A DNA stretch of 38,640 nt from Candidatus Alectryocaccomicrobium excrementavium (GCA_018716755.1 DVJN01000036.1:1-38640), one strand, 5' to 3'; positions 7,423 through 16,516 are shown, counted from the stretch's first letter. Translations and numbers: made by a program. Notes: generated by a model from the sequence alone, not told the origin.

Positions 7423-8094
7423 TTATGCCGTTTCTTCCAGCCGGTCCAATTCCAGCCGCAGCGCTTCCGCCACGCTGTTCATCTGCTCCTCAGGATCGCC
7501 ATCGCCAAATAACACCGGCCTTCCAATGGCAATGCGCCTGCGCGGCTTCACAGCAATGGGTACAAAGGGCAGATGCCTGCCCGTTTTGGCGCAATACATG
7601 CGTTCCAGGAGCAAAAATCCCCGGTACAATTCGCCAATTTCGCCGTTCTCGCTGGTATAGTTCACATCCGGGAACAGCAGGATGGAATCGCCGCCCAGCA
7701 GCGCCCGCACGCTCTCGCGCAACGTCACCATGGATTGCGCGCCGTTGCGGTATACGGGGATGGCGTTAAGGGCGCGCAGGATCTTGGGCGCGAAAAAGGC
7801 GCTCAGGCGCGCAGCCAACCAGGCGATGGGCCTAGGCAGGCCGCACCGCTGCAAAAATGTGTAACGATACGTGTGCGCAAAGCACGCCTTTTCCTCATAA
7901 AACACCGAATACACCCACGGCCGCACCTGCCCGGCCAAATACAAAAAGGTGTACGGCGGACCGGCGTTGTTGCCGTGGCGGCAAAGATATACCGCCCCCG
8001 AAAGGAGCTGTTCTTCGTTCGGGCGCTCGCGCAAAGGAAACACCAACCGGAGCAGGGGCGCAAACGCACGAAAAAACTTTCCTGTTTTTTGCAT
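7423..8094 (-). CDS. PlsC-like acyltransferase, HX4D motif incomplete
   Basis: A 223-aa protein resembling lysophospholipid acyltransferases (PlsC/LPLAT), which transfer acyl chains at the membrane. The block LLFPDVNYTSENGEIGELYRGF resembles the family's motif III (FPEGTR...G...KRG), and FVPIAVKPRRRIAIGRPVLFGD resembles motif IV. The catalytic HX4D region reads CRHGNNAGP, so the His is present but the position five residues on is Gly, not Asp. It may be a divergent subfamily or not a standard acyltransferase. The ATG at 8094 comes 2 nt after the rnfB stop with only a poor ribosome site, so it is probably translated by coupling to rnfB. The family call is moderate; the substrate is unknown. 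Confidence 0.65.
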   Translation of the reverse strand: MQKTGKFFRAFAPLLRLVFPLRERPNEEQLLSGAVYLCRHGNNAGPPYTFLYLAGQVRPWVYSVFYEEKACFAHTYRYTFLQRCGLPRPIAWLAARLSAFFAPKILRALNAIPVYRNGAQSMVTLRESVRALLGGDSILLFPDVNYTSENGEIGELYRGFLLLERMYCAKTGRHLPFVPIAVKPRRRIAIGRPVLFGDGDPEEQMNSVAEALRLELDRLEETA

Positions 8095-8096
8095 AC

Positions 8097-9098
8097 TTAT
8101 ATCGATTTCGTGTTGTATACCATTTGTACGCAGTCCTGCGGGCAAGCGGCCGCGCACGCGCCGCAGCCCACGCAATTCCATTCCACAACGCTGTGCGGCT
8201 GCCCCGCCCCGCCCACAATTGCGCCAAACTGGCAGGCGGCTGCGCACGCGCCACAACCTGTGCAATCGCCATAGCGGATGAGCGCGTGCCTGCGCAGCGC
8301 TTCATTCGCCTGCAGTGCGCCGGTCGGGCAATTGTCTGCGCAGCACATGCAGCCCACGCATTTTTCCAAATCGATTTCGGGCAGCTGGCTGACGAGCTTC
8401 AACGCGCCAAACTTGCAGCTCCGCTCGCACTTCCCGCACCCCAGGCAGCCCGCGCTGCAATTTTCGCGCACGACTTTGCCACGCTCCATGGCGGAACACA
8501 TGCGATGCACGGCGTGCTCCACAGGCATCAGCCGCAGCACGCCGCGTGGACAGACGTCCACACACACGCCACAGCCGCGGCAGGCGTTTTCGTGCACCAC
8601 CGCCAATCTTTCCTCATTCACATGAATGGCGCCAAAGGGGCAGGCCCTTTCGCAATCGCCCCAGCCCAGGCAGCTATAGCGGCAGGCCTTATCGCCATCG
8701 CCCGCCAGGGCCGCGCTGCGGCAACTCCGAGGCCCATCATACGAAAAGCGAATGCGGCATTTTTCCTGGCCGCCCCGGCACATCACCACCGCGGCCTTGC
8801 GCTCCATCTTTTCTGCGTCCACGCCCATCACGGCGGCGATGCGCCCGGCCACTTCCGCGCCGCCCACGGGGCACTGCGAAACGCCCGCTTTTCCCTCGGC
8901 CACGGCCCGCGCATATGCGTCGCAGCCCGAAAAGCCGCAGCCGCCGCAATTGGCACCCGGCAGCGCCTCGCGCACCGAATCGAAAAGAGGATCCTGCGGC
9001 ACGCTGAATGCCTTGCTCACCAGAGCCAGCACGCCGCCAAACACCAGCCCCAGCCCGCCCAGCACGAGGGCGGCAATCGCGATTGCACCACCATCCAC
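8097..9098 (-). CDS. rnfB: Rnf complex iron-sulfur subunit RnfB
   Basis: A 333-aa ferredoxin-type subunit of the Rnf ferredoxin:NAD+ oxidoreductase, which couples this electron transfer to ion pumping. An N-terminal membrane anchor (residues about 4-28) is followed by the RnfB-specific 4Fe-4S domain NCGGCGFSGCDAYA...C. Then come CRYSCLGWGDCERACPFGAI and further CxxCxxCxxxC ferredoxin motifs: CRGCGVCVDVC, CLGCGKCERSC, CVGCMCCADNC, CTGCGACAAAC and CVGCGACAAAC. Multiple clusters are usual for clostridial RnfB. The GTG start has AGGAAGGAGGG 7 nt upstream. It is last of the rnfCDGEAB order typical of Clostridia, followed at once by the PlsC-like gene. Confidence 0.96.
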   Translation of the reverse strand: MDGGAIAIAALVLGGLGLVFGGVLALVSKAFSVPQDPLFDSVREALPGANCGGCGFSGCDAYARAVAEGKAGVSQCPVGGAEVAGRIAAVMGVDAEKMERKAAVVMCRGGQEKCRIRFSYDGPRSCRSAALAGDGDKACRYSCLGWGDCERACPFGAIHVNEERLAVVHENACRGCGVCVDVCPRGVLRLMPVEHAVHRMCSAMERGKVVRENCSAGCLGCGKCERSCKFGALKLVSQLPEIDLEKCVGCMCCADNCPTGALQANEALRRHALIRYGDCTGCGACAAACQFGAIVGGAGQPHSVVEWNCVGCGACAAACPQDCVQMVYNTKSI

Positions 9099-9114
9099 GC
9101 CATCGCCCTCCTTC

Positions 9115-9684
9115 CTAAATCAGCCCGGCGAAACCGGAAAAGGCTACGGCCATCAAGCCCGCCGTAATCAGCGCGCCCGGGAACCCGTTCATCCAGCGTG
9201 GCATATCCGAAAGCGCCATCCGCTCGCGGATGCCGGCAAACAGCACGATGGCCAACGTAAAGCCCAGCGCGCCGCCCACGCCGTTCACCACGGATTCCAA
9301 CAGATTGTAGCCCTCATCCACATTCAAAATCGTCACGCCCAACACCGCGCAATTCGTGGTAATCAGCGGCAAATACACGCCCAGCGCCTGGTACAGCGCG
9401 AAGCTGACCTTGCGCAGCACCAGTTCCACCACCTGCACCAGCACCGCGATCACCAGGATGAAGGCGATCGTCTGCATGTATTCCAGGCCAAAGTGCACGA
9501 GCAACATCCGCACAAAATACGTCACCAGCGAGGCGACGCCCATCACAAACGTTACCGCCATGCCCATGCCAAACGCGGTTTCCAACTTTTTGGAAACGCC
9601 CAGAAAGGGGCAGATGCCCATGAACTTGTTCATCACAAAATTGTTCACGAGAATCGAACCCACGAGGATCAGCACGTAATTCAC
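9115..9684 (-). CDS. rnfA: Rnf complex membrane subunit RnfA
   Basis: A 189-aa integral membrane subunit of the Rnf complex with about six helices, homologous to NqrE and to RnfE. The start GTG was chosen because AAAGGAGG lies 7 nt upstream and the family begins LILVGSILVNNFVMNKFMG; the next block, ICPFLGVSKKLETA, is highly diagnostic. LITTNCAVLGV carries the conserved Cys of the RnfA/RnfD-interface cluster region. Length equals the usual 190-193 residues. Its GTG overlaps the rnfE stop by 4 nt (GTGA). Confidence 0.96.
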   Translation of the reverse strand: MNYVLILVGSILVNNFVMNKFMGICPFLGVSKKLETAFGMGMAVTFVMGVASLVTYFVRMLLVHFGLEYMQTIAFILVIAVLVQVVELVLRKVSFALYQALGVYLPLITTNCAVLGVTILNVDEGYNLLESVVNGVGGALGFTLAIVLFAGIRERMALSDMPRWMNGFPGALITAGLMAVAFSGFAGLI

Positions 9685-10289
9685 CGGGGTGCCTCCTTTC
9701 GCGAGCGATTGGACAACGCCGTCACCGCTGCGAGCAACAGGCCCAGCAGGATGAACCCGCCCGCCGGTTGCACGGCAATGGCCATAGGCTGAAAGCCCTC
9801 CGGCAGCACGTGCGCGCCGAAAACCGTCCCCGCGCCCAGTAGTTCGCGCAGGCAGCTCAACAGCGTGATGGCCAGCGTAAAGCCCAGGCCCATGCCCAGC
9901 CCATCCAGCACGGAGGCAAAGGGCCGGTTTTTGAAGGCAAAGGATTCCGCGCGCGCGAAAATGATGCAGTTCACCACAATCAGCGAGATGAACACGCCCA
10001 GCGTATCGTACAGATCCGGCAAAAACGCGTGCATCACCATCTCCACCACCGTTACGAAGGTAGCGATCACGATCACGAATGCGGGAATGCGGATCTGATC
10101 GGGAATCCAGCGCCGCAAAAGCGAAATCACAAGGTTGGAAAACACGAGCACAAAGGTGGTCGCCAGGCCCATCGCCACGCCATTGGCAGCCTGGTAGGTA
10201 ATGGCCAGCGTGGGGCACATGCCCAGCACCAGCCGGAAGGTCGGGTTTTCGTGCAGAATGCCGTTGAGCAGGATCTTCTTCGCATTCAC
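9681..10289 (-). CDS. rnfE: Rnf complex membrane subunit RnfE
   Basis: A 202-aa polytopic subunit, paralogous to RnfA. The N-terminal NGILHENPTFRLVLGMCPTL is the RnfE signature (N.P...Q.LG.CP.LA). LIVVNCIIFARAESFAFKN in the centre carries the Cys matching that of RnfA; the two are thought to hold an intramembrane iron-sulfur centre. It starts with GTG after GGGAGGTG and a 7-nt gap, 1 nt past the rnfG stop. Confidence 0.95.
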   Translation of the reverse strand: MNAKKILLNGILHENPTFRLVLGMCPTLAITYQAANGVAMGLATTFVLVFSNLVISLLRRWIPDQIRIPAFVIVIATFVTVVEMVMHAFLPDLYDTLGVFISLIVVNCIIFARAESFAFKNRPFASVLDGLGMGLGFTLAITLLSCLRELLGAGTVFGAHVLPEGFQPMAIAVQPAGGFILLGLLLAAVTALSNRSRKEAPR

Positions 10290-10290
10290 G

Positions 10291-11091
10291 CTATTTCACC
10301 TCCCGCAAATAGCGCGCGAAAAACGCTTCCGCGCGCTGCGCGGCCGCCCCATTCCCCGAAAGAAGCGAACCATCCCGCGCGAGCAGAATGGTCTCGCCCC
10401 CATCCATGGCAAAGGCGAACCCCTCCTCGGTTTCCACAATGGCCTCCACATCCTCAAAGCCCAGGTGCGCGAAGAGATCCAGCTGCACGCCGCCATAACT
10501 GGCGAGCAGGCCTTCCAGCGGCGACGGCGCTTCTGCCCCCGCTTCATCCTCCGGCGCCGCCCTCAGATCCAGCGCGTCCTGGCAATGCGAAAGCGCGCAG
10601 GCAACCGCCGTTTTCACCGCGTTTGAGGACACCGTAGCGCCCGTCATCGCGTCCGCCTGCGTGACAGTATCCGGCGCAGCAGGCGAGCCCACGAACTGTT
10701 GCAGAAACGGCGCCTCATCCGCGCTGCCCAGGCCCTTGGTTTCGGTATGCGCGGTCACGGCGATTCCCGTGATCCTGCCCGCCGCGCTCACGCCCAGCGC
10801 GAGCCGCACATCGCCAGCGTATCCCGCCGCGCAAAGCTCATACACGTATCCCGCGAGCTTCTCCCCATTGCGCGCTTCATACAGCGCGGTGATATTGGGA
10901 TAGGCCTGCGCGTCGTACTCGATGGGGACAAAATGGTCCGCATCCATCACCGCTGCGCGGCCTGCGTTCTGCTTGCGGGCCAGATTTTCCGCGATCGGCT
11001 TTTCCGTCAACGCGTTCACGCCTGCGAGCAAAAGGCCTGCCGCCAGCGAGAACAGCATCAGGCGCAGCGCCAGCCTGGCAACGTTACGCAC
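10291..11091 (-). CDS. rnfG: Rnf complex FMN subunit RnfG, with C-terminal extension
   Basis: A 266-aa subunit with one N-terminal helix (residues 8-25) and an extracytoplasmic FMN-binding domain. The motif DAMTGATVSSNAV near residues 147-159 contains the Thr (S-G-A-T type) to which FMN is covalently attached by a phosphoester bond. TKGLGSADEAPFLQQF fits the family. Typical RnfG ends soon after this domain, at about 180-210 residues. Here about 75 extra residues follow (from roughly 190), with LEGLLASYGGVQLDLF and an ordered beta-rich look (AIVETEEGFAFAMDGGETILLARDG). GTG start with GGGGAGGTG 7 nt upstream; overlaps rnfD by 8 nt. Confidence 0.93.
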   Translation of the reverse strand: MRNVARLALRLMLFSLAAGLLLAGVNALTEKPIAENLARKQNAGRAAVMDADHFVPIEYDAQAYPNITALYEARNGEKLAGYVYELCAAGYAGDVRLALGVSAAGRITGIAVTAHTETKGLGSADEAPFLQQFVGSPAAPDTVTQADAMTGATVSSNAVKTAVACALSHCQDALDLRAAPEDEAGAEAPSPLEGLLASYGGVQLDLFAHLGFEDVEAIVETEEGFAFAMDGGETILLARDGSLLSGNGAAAQRAEAFFARYLREVK

Positions 11092-12013
11092 GGCGCTTCA
11101 CCTCCCCGAAAACCCTGGGCTGCGTAAACCGCTCGATGAGCGGCGCCGCCAGGTTCATGAACAGAATCGCGTAAGAGCAACCCTCGGGCAAAGCGCTAAA
11201 CGTGCGGATCACAAACAGCACCAGCGCGCACCCCGCCCCCATAATCAGCCTGCCCACCGGGGTTGTGGGCGAAGAGGCATAATCCGTCGCCATGAAAAAC
11301 GCGCCCAGCAGCAGACCGCCGGAGAGCACCTGCCGCAGCGCACCTTCCGCGCTGCCCAGAGAAATCCAAAATAGCCCAAAACTCACCGCCAGCATCGTGA
11401 CGGGAATGCGCCAGGAAATCACCCCGCGCGCCAGCAGATAGAGGCCGCCCGCCAGCAGGGCGGGCTTGCATACTTCCCCGATGCAGCCGGGGATCGTGCC
11501 CCAGAACAGCGCCTCCAGCGCGTAGTCCGCGCCCTGGGCGAGCGGCGTCGCGCTGGTCGCCGCATCCACCAGCGTATACGCATTCCCGGACATCAGCCCC
11601 ACCCAGGAACTCATGAGGATCGCGCGCGCTGCCAGCGCGGGATTCATAAAATTCTGCCCCAGTCCGCCGAAGCACTGCTTTACCAGCACGATCGCCAGCC
11701 CCGTGCCCACCACGGGAAGCCACAGCGGTACCGTCGCCGGCAGGTTATAGGCCAACAGCAGCCCCGTGACCACGGCGGACAAATCGCCCACCGTGCAGGG
11801 CTTTTTCACCAGCCAGCACCACAGCGCCTCCCAGGCCACGGCGGAAGCCACACTTACGGCAATAACCCACAGCGCGCGCACGCCAAACCAGGCCACGCCG
11901 AATGCCCCCGCGGGCAGGAGCGCCACAATCACATCCAGCATGATGCCCCGCACCGTGCGCCCGGCATGAATGTGCGGAGAAGAAGCGACGCGCCAAACCT
12001 TTGCCGTCTGCAT
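11084..12013 (-). CDS. rnfD: Rnf complex membrane subunit RnfD
   Basis: A 309-aa polytopic subunit, homologous to NqrB, carrying covalent FMN and part of the ion path. The N-terminal SSPHIHAGRTVRGIMLDVI is the typical RnfD start. GGLGQNFMNPALAARA is a strongly conserved NqrB/RnfD block. The FMN site is DAATSATPL (T-S-A-T, a variant of S-G-A-T), and TDYASSPTTPVGRLIMGAG lies near the C-terminus. ATG at 12013 chosen because AGGAGGG lies 7 nt upstream. It starts 14 nt after rnfC ends. Confidence 0.95.
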   Translation of the reverse strand: MQTAKVWRVASSPHIHAGRTVRGIMLDVIVALLPAGAFGVAWFGVRALWVIAVSVASAVAWEALWCWLVKKPCTVGDLSAVVTGLLLAYNLPATVPLWLPVVGTGLAIVLVKQCFGGLGQNFMNPALAARAILMSSWVGLMSGNAYTLVDAATSATPLAQGADYALEALFWGTIPGCIGEVCKPALLAGGLYLLARGVISWRIPVTMLAVSFGLFWISLGSAEGALRQVLSGGLLLGAFFMATDYASSPTTPVGRLIMGAGCALVLFVIRTFSALPEGCSYAILFMNLAAPLIERFTQPRVFGEVKRRA

Positions 12014-12027
12014 CCCCCATCCCTCCT

Positions 12028-13335
12028 CTAGCGCTTGCGCCGCGCAATCTCTCGCTTGGCGGCGCGGATGGACTGCGTGAGCGGCAGGCCTGCGGGGCAC
12101 ACATAGGCGCAGCAGCCGCACTCCACGCAATCCATCGCGCGCGCAGCCTTCGCCTCCTCTACCATTCCCTTATCCGCATAATGTGCGATCCGCGTGGGCA
12201 TCAGCCCCATGGGGCAGGCCTCCACGCAGCGCCCGCAACGGATACAGCCGCCCGTTTCCGCCCGCCGCGCGGCGGGCAGGAGCAGCACGCCGCCCGTGGT
12301 TTTGCCAATGGGTGTGCGCAGGTCAAAAGCGGCCATGCCCATCATCGGGCCACCCAAAATGAGCCGCTGCGCCGCCGGCAACGCACCGCCACACGCTTCA
12401 ATCAGATCCCCTATGGGCGTTCCAATCCGCGCATACCAGTTGGCCGGGACCGCCACCGCCCCGGCTACGGTCACAATGCGGCGCAGCACCACTTCGCCCC
12501 GCTTCACAGCGGCGCAAATGGCATGCGCCGTGGCCACGTTGAGCACCACGCACCCCACGTCCATGGGCAGGCCGCCGGAAGGCACCCTGCGCCCGGTCAA
12601 AGCGTAAATGAGCTGCTTTTCCCCGCCCTGTGGATAGCGCGTGCGCAGCGGGCACACTTCTACCCCTGTCCCCTGCGCGGCTGCGCGCAAGGCCGCGATG
12701 GCGCCCGGCTTGTTATCTTCCACGCCGATTCGGATGGCCTGCGCACCCGTCATGTACGCGGCAATCCGCGCGCCCAGGCAAATGTCCCCCGCCGCTGCCA
12801 GCATCAGGCAGTGGTCGCCGGAAAGATAAGGCTCGCACTCCGCGCCATTGAGCAGGAGCGTATCCACCTTCTTTTCCCGCGGCGCCGCCAGCTTTACATG
12901 CGCGGGAAAGCCTGCGCCGCCCATGCCCACAATGCCCGCCTCGCGAACGCGCGCGAGGAGTGCCTCCACCGGCGCTTCGAGCGGATTTTCCATGGGCGCG
13001 AGGGGCTCGCACCGCTCGTCCAGGCCATCGTTTTCCACCACAATGGCTTCCGATGAACGGCCAGCAGCGTTGGGACGCGTCTCAATGCCCCTGACCCTGC
13101 CGGAAACCGGGGAATGGATGGGCGCGCCCACAAATCCCGCGGGTTCGCCAATCTTTTCCCCCATCAAAACCCGCTGCCCGGCCTTCACCAGCGGCTTGCA
13201 CGGCGCGCCGGCGCCCTGCGCCAAAAAGACCGCCGCCAGCGCGGGAGACGCGGCTTCGCGCGCCGAATCCATCCCGCTGGGTGGGGCCTTCTCCCGCGAC
13301 GGATGGATCCCGCCGCGAAAAGCGTGCATTCTCAT
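12028..13335 (-). CDS. rnfC: Rnf complex NADH-binding subunit RnfC
   Basis: A 435-aa peripheral subunit carrying the NAD(H)-binding and FMN domain and two C-terminal 4Fe-4S clusters. FRGGIHPSREK at the start is the RnfC signature. GIVGMGGAGFPAHVK is the flavin/NADH glycine-rich loop, and LLNGAECEPYLSGDH is conserved with Nuo51. The clusters are CIRCGRCVEACPMGLMP and CVECGCCAYVCPAGLPL. The ATG at 13335 is placed just before MHAFRGGIHP; an in-frame ATG at 13329 has an equally good AAGGAAGG site. First gene of the rnfCDGEAB operon, with its own extended -10 promoter. Confidence 0.96.
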   Translation of the reverse strand: MRMHAFRGGIHPSREKAPPSGMDSAREAASPALAAVFLAQGAGAPCKPLVKAGQRVLMGEKIGEPAGFVGAPIHSPVSGRVRGIETRPNAAGRSSEAIVVENDGLDERCEPLAPMENPLEAPVEALLARVREAGIVGMGGAGFPAHVKLAAPREKKVDTLLLNGAECEPYLSGDHCLMLAAAGDICLGARIAAYMTGAQAIRIGVEDNKPGAIAALRAAAQGTGVEVCPLRTRYPQGGEKQLIYALTGRRVPSGGLPMDVGCVVLNVATAHAICAAVKRGEVVLRRIVTVAGAVAVPANWYARIGTPIGDLIEACGGALPAAQRLILGGPMMGMAAFDLRTPIGKTTGGVLLLPAARRAETGGCIRCGRCVEACPMGLMPTRIAHYADKGMVEEAKAARAMDCVECGCCAYVCPAGLPLTQSIRAAKREIARRKR

Positions 13336-13366
13336 CCTTCCTTCTCCTCCGCAAATGATCATAACC

Positions 13367-13375
13367 ATTATAGCA
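13367..13375 (-). promoter_or_regulatory. Extended -10 promoter of the rnf operon
   Basis: The minus strand reads TGCTATAAT about 32 bases before the rnfC start, in an AT-rich gap between recN and rnfC. No close -35 match is seen at 17 bp, consistent with an extended -10 promoter. Confidence 0.65.
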
Positions 13376-13449
13376 TAATTCCTTGCAAAAGAAAAGAATA
13401 CCGGGCCAAAAATGCAACTTTTTTTGCTATTTACCCATACCTTGCGCTA

Positions 13450-15129
13450 TTATGCGTGCGCGCTGGCGAGCAAATGGCGCGCGTGCTGCACGCTCGTTTC
13501 CCCGCTGCCGCCAATCAAACGGGCGATTTCCTCCACCCGGCCCGCCTCATCCAGGCGGCGCACATGCGAACCCGTACGCCCATCTTCCACCCTCTTTTCC
13601 ACCACGAAGTGCGCGTCGCCCATGGCGGCGATCTGCGGAAGATGCGTGATGCACAAAACCTGGCGGTGACGCGCGATGCGGTGCAGCTTTTCCGCCACGG
13701 TCTGCGCCATGCGCCCGGAAACGCCAGTATCGATTTCATCGAATACCATGGAATCCACGCCGCCCCCCATCGCAGCGGCCATCGCCTTCATGGCCAGCAT
13801 AATGCGCGAAAGCTCGCCGCCGGAGGCCGTCATTCTGAGCGGCTTGAGCGGCTCGCCCGGGTTGGGCGAAATCATAAATTCCAAGCTGTCCAGCCCGTGC
13901 GCGGTGAAATCCTCTTCCGGCTCAATGCGCACTTCGAAGCGCGTGCCCCCCATGCCCAGTTCGGAAAGCTCCCGCACCAGCTGCGCCGCGAACTCGCTTG
14001 CGATGGCGGCGCGCGATTGCGTCAGCTCGCCGCACAGGGCGCGCAGCGCCGCCTCCTGTTTAGCAACCTGCGCCCGCAATTCTTCTGCGCGCTCGCCGCT
14101 CTTTTCCAGGGCTTCGTATTCCTGCCGGGCGCCATCCAGGAATGCCAGCACGTCTTCCACCCGCGCCCCATATTTCCGCTCCAGCTTGCGAATGGCGTCC
14201 AGCCGGTCGCCCACGCGCTCCGCCGCCTGCCCATCATAATCCATGCTTTCCAGCATGTCCTGCAATTCATAGCCGATATCCCGCGCGTTCACGGCCATTT
14301 CCTCGATCCTGTCGCGCAACTGCCCAAACCGCTCGTCGATGCCCGCGATGCCGCCCAGCGCGGCGGACGCGCGCGCAAGCAATTCCTGCGCCGCATGCGT
14401 TTTGCCACTGCCCAGGTACACGAGCGCGTAAGCCGATTTGACCCCTTCGGCAATCTTTTCCGCGTGCTGCATCAGGCGGAATTTGCGCTCCAGCGCATCT
14501 TCCTCGCCCGCCTTGGGCTTCACGGCCTCGATTTCCGCGATCTGGTTGGCGAGCGTATCCATCCTGCGGGCGCGCTCGGCGATGCTCGTCTCCGAGCGGG
14601 CAAGCAGGCTGCGCGTTTCCCGCAGCGCCTTATACGCTTCCTCCACGCGCCTGCAAAGGGCCGCGTGCGCCGCGTCGCCAAATCCATCGAGGAACTCCAG
14701 ATGCCGCTGCGGGTTGAGCAGCGCCTGGTGCTCGTGCTGGCCATGCACGTCCATGAGCAGGGCCGTAAGCCTACGCACCTGCGCAAGCGGCAGCATCATG
14801 CCCAGCACGCGGCTCACGCTGCGGCCAGCGCGCGTCAACTCGCGGGAAACGGCGATCATCCCATCTTCCGCTTCCAGCCCCCATTCCTCGAGCAGCGCCT
14901 GCACGGCAGTGTTTTGCGACACATCGAACAGCGCCTGCACGGTGGCCTTGTCCGCGCCTGTGCGAACCAAATCGCGCTCCGCACGCCCGCCCAGCATCAG
15001 ATTGACGGAATCCACCAGGATCGATTTGCCCGCGCCCGTCTCGCCCGTTAACACATTCAGGCCCGGCGCGAACTCCACGCGCAATTCATCGATCAGGGCC
15101 ACATTTTTCACCGACAATTCCAGCAGCAT
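13450..15129 (-). CDS. recN: DNA repair protein RecN
   Basis: A 559-aa SMC-like ATPase acting in double-strand-break repair. It begins MLLELSVKNVALIDELRVEF, followed by Walker A GETGAGKSI near residue 30. A long coiled-coil region occupies the middle (about 150-370). The C-terminal half carries the signature region TASGGELSRIMLAMK and Walker B VFDEIDTGVSG, then CITHLPQIAAMGDAHF. Length is near the usual 550-575. It lies 44 nt after argR, the conserved argR-recN order of Firmicutes. ATG at 15129 was chosen by homology; upstream codons in frame belong to the argR region. Confidence 0.97.
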   Translation of the reverse strand: MLLELSVKNVALIDELRVEFAPGLNVLTGETGAGKSILVDSVNLMLGGRAERDLVRTGADKATVQALFDVSQNTAVQALLEEWGLEAEDGMIAVSRELTRAGRSVSRVLGMMLPLAQVRRLTALLMDVHGQHEHQALLNPQRHLEFLDGFGDAAHAALCRRVEEAYKALRETRSLLARSETSIAERARRMDTLANQIAEIEAVKPKAGEEDALERKFRLMQHAEKIAEGVKSAYALVYLGSGKTHAAQELLARASAALGGIAGIDERFGQLRDRIEEMAVNARDIGYELQDMLESMDYDGQAAERVGDRLDAIRKLERKYGARVEDVLAFLDGARQEYEALEKSGERAEELRAQVAKQEAALRALCGELTQSRAAIASEFAAQLVRELSELGMGGTRFEVRIEPEEDFTAHGLDSLEFMISPNPGEPLKPLRMTASGGELSRIMLAMKAMAAAMGGGVDSMVFDEIDTGVSGRMAQTVAEKLHRIARHRQVLCITHLPQIAAMGDAHFVVEKRVEDGRTGSHVRRLDEAGRVEEIARLIGGSGETSVQHARHLLASAHA

Positions 15130-15173
15130 TGGTTTTCTCCCCGATATCCGGTTTCCTCTGGCGGCCAAACCAC

Positions 15174-15629
15174 CTATTTTTTGGTGGAAAGCGAACGGAA
15201 GCGCCCGATCACCGCATCCACAATCTCTTCGCTTTGCAGCACGACCAAAATCGTGTTGTCCCCGGCGATGCAGCCGATGATCTCCGGCCATTTTAAACTA
15301 TCGATGGCTTCCGCCGCGGCGTTGGCCGACGCAGAAAGCGTTTTGATCACAATCAGGTTTCGCGCGCCGGTGATAGACAACACCGATTCGGAAAAAATGC
15401 GAATAAAGCGCTCGCTCATGCCCTTTTCCGCGCGCTCGGCGGTCGCGTATTTATAGCCGCCATTTTCCGATAACACTTTGAGCAGGCGCAGTTCCTTAAT
15501 ATCCCGCGACACCGTCGCCTGCGTAACATTCACGCCGTGATTTTTCAGTTCTTCTGCCAGTTCTTCCTGCGTTTCAATGTCCTTGGATTCGATAATTTCC
15601 AGAATCAAGGCATGCCGCATCGTCTTCAC
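15174..15629 (-). CDS. argR: Arginine repressor ArgR
   Basis: A 151-aa transcription factor repressing arginine biosynthesis with arginine as corepressor. The N-terminal winged helix ends with the recognition helix VTQATVSRDIKELRLLK. The C-terminal hexamerisation domain holds GCIAGDNTILVV, in which GD-N/D-T binds arginine in the family. The GTG at 15629 was chosen because AGGGGGG lies 7 nt upstream and gives the standard 149-152-residue length; ATG 9 bases on is an alternative. It sits between nadK and recN, its usual place in Clostridia and Bacilli. Confidence 0.96.
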   Translation of the reverse strand: MKTMRHALILEIIESKDIETQEELAEELKNHGVNVTQATVSRDIKELRLLKVLSENGGYKYATAERAEKGMSERFIRIFSESVLSITGARNLIVIKTLSASANAAAEAIDSLKWPEIIGCIAGDNTILVVLQSEEIVDAVIGRFRSLSTKK

Positions 15630-15652
15630 ATCTCTGCCCCCCTCTATATAGA

Positions 15653-16456
15653 CTACCACTCCGAGAGCTTTTCTCTCAGGAGCTGGTAAAAATTCCTCTG
15701 TTTCAAGCGAAGGAACTTCGCCGTTTCCTGCGCGCGCTCAATGCGGATCTCGCGTACACTCTGCCAAACCGCCCGCCCATCGCACACGGCCTGAGCGCTG
15801 CCGCTTTCCCCCACCACGCGCAGGGAAACCGTATCCCGCGTGGAGACCACCACTGGCCGGGACGACATCGTATGCGGGCAAATGGGCGTAAGCACGAACG
15901 CATCCACGCTGGGGGCGATAACCGGCCCGCCTGCCGAAAGCGAATAAGCCGTCGAACCCGTAACCGTGGAGGCGATCATCCCATCGCCCGATACGTGCGC
16001 CACCGGGCAACCGTTGACTTCCGCCGCGACCGTCAGAATGCGCGCGGAAACCCCCGCGCGAACAATGGCGATTTCATTGAGCGCGAGCACGCTTTCCCCG
16101 CTCTGCGCGCTCGCACGGATCAAAGTGCGCTCTTCCATGCTCCATTGGCCCTGCATCAAAAGCGCGATATCTTCTTCCATATGGCTGGGCTCCACTTCCG
16201 TCAAAAAGCCCACGCGCCCCAGATTCACGCCCAAAATGGGCTGATCCGCGCCCAGCGCAATGTCCAGCGCGGCCAGGATGGTGCCGTCCCCGCCGAGCAC
16301 GCACAAAAAATCGCACTTCGCCAGCCGCGCGCGATCCTCCGGCAAGCCCCGCTCGCAACGCACGCCATGCGCGCGAAAAATCCCCTCCAGCCTGTCCGCC
16401 ACACCGGCGCACTCTGCCTTTGTTGGGTTGAGCAGGATTCCAACCGATTGCCACAT
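15653..16456 (-). CDS. nadK: NAD kinase
   Basis: A 267-aa cytoplasmic kinase converting NAD+ to NADP+. The signature [16 protein letters not shown] near residues 50-65 supplies the GGDGT motif. [15 protein letters not shown] and LALNEIAI (the NE motif) follow. The C-terminal domain contains [20 protein letters not shown], which binds the adenosine/nicotinamide parts. Length is usual. ATG at 16456 has AGGAAGG upstream and aligns with the family start [10 protein letters not shown]. It has its own promoter in the AT-rich stretch after tlyA and reads on into argR 23 nt later. Confidence 0.96.
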   Translation of the reverse strand: MWQSVGILLNPTKAECAGVADRLEGIFRAHGVRCERGLPEDRARLAKCDFLCVLGGDGTILAALDIALGADQPILGVNLGRVGFLTEVEPSHMEEDIALLMQGQWSMEERTLIRASAQSGESVLALNEIAIVRAGVSARILTVAAEVNGCPVAHVSGDGMIASTVTGSTAYSLSAGGPVIAPSVDAFVLTPICPHTMSSRPVVVSTRDTVSLRVVGESGSAQAVCDGRAVWQSVREIRIERAQETAKFLRLKQRNFYQLLREKLSEW

Positions 16457-16476
16457 AGCGAGCACCTTCCTAAAAT

Positions 16477-16504
16477 AGTATATCAAATCGTAGAATATAA
16501 ACAA
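16477..16504 (-). promoter_or_regulatory. Internal promoter before nadK
   Basis: On the minus strand TTGTTT (16499-16504), a 16-bp spacer and an extended -10 TGATATACT (TATACT at 16477-16482) lie about 21 bp before the nadK start. The surrounding sequence is strikingly AT-rich. Confidence 0.6.
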
Positions 16505-16516
16505 GAGGCATTTTGG

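Noticed and set aside
8097..9098. RnfB as an unusual multi-cluster fusion
   Set aside because: Several ferredoxin motifs after the RnfB domain are common in clostridial RnfB, so this is not a novelty.
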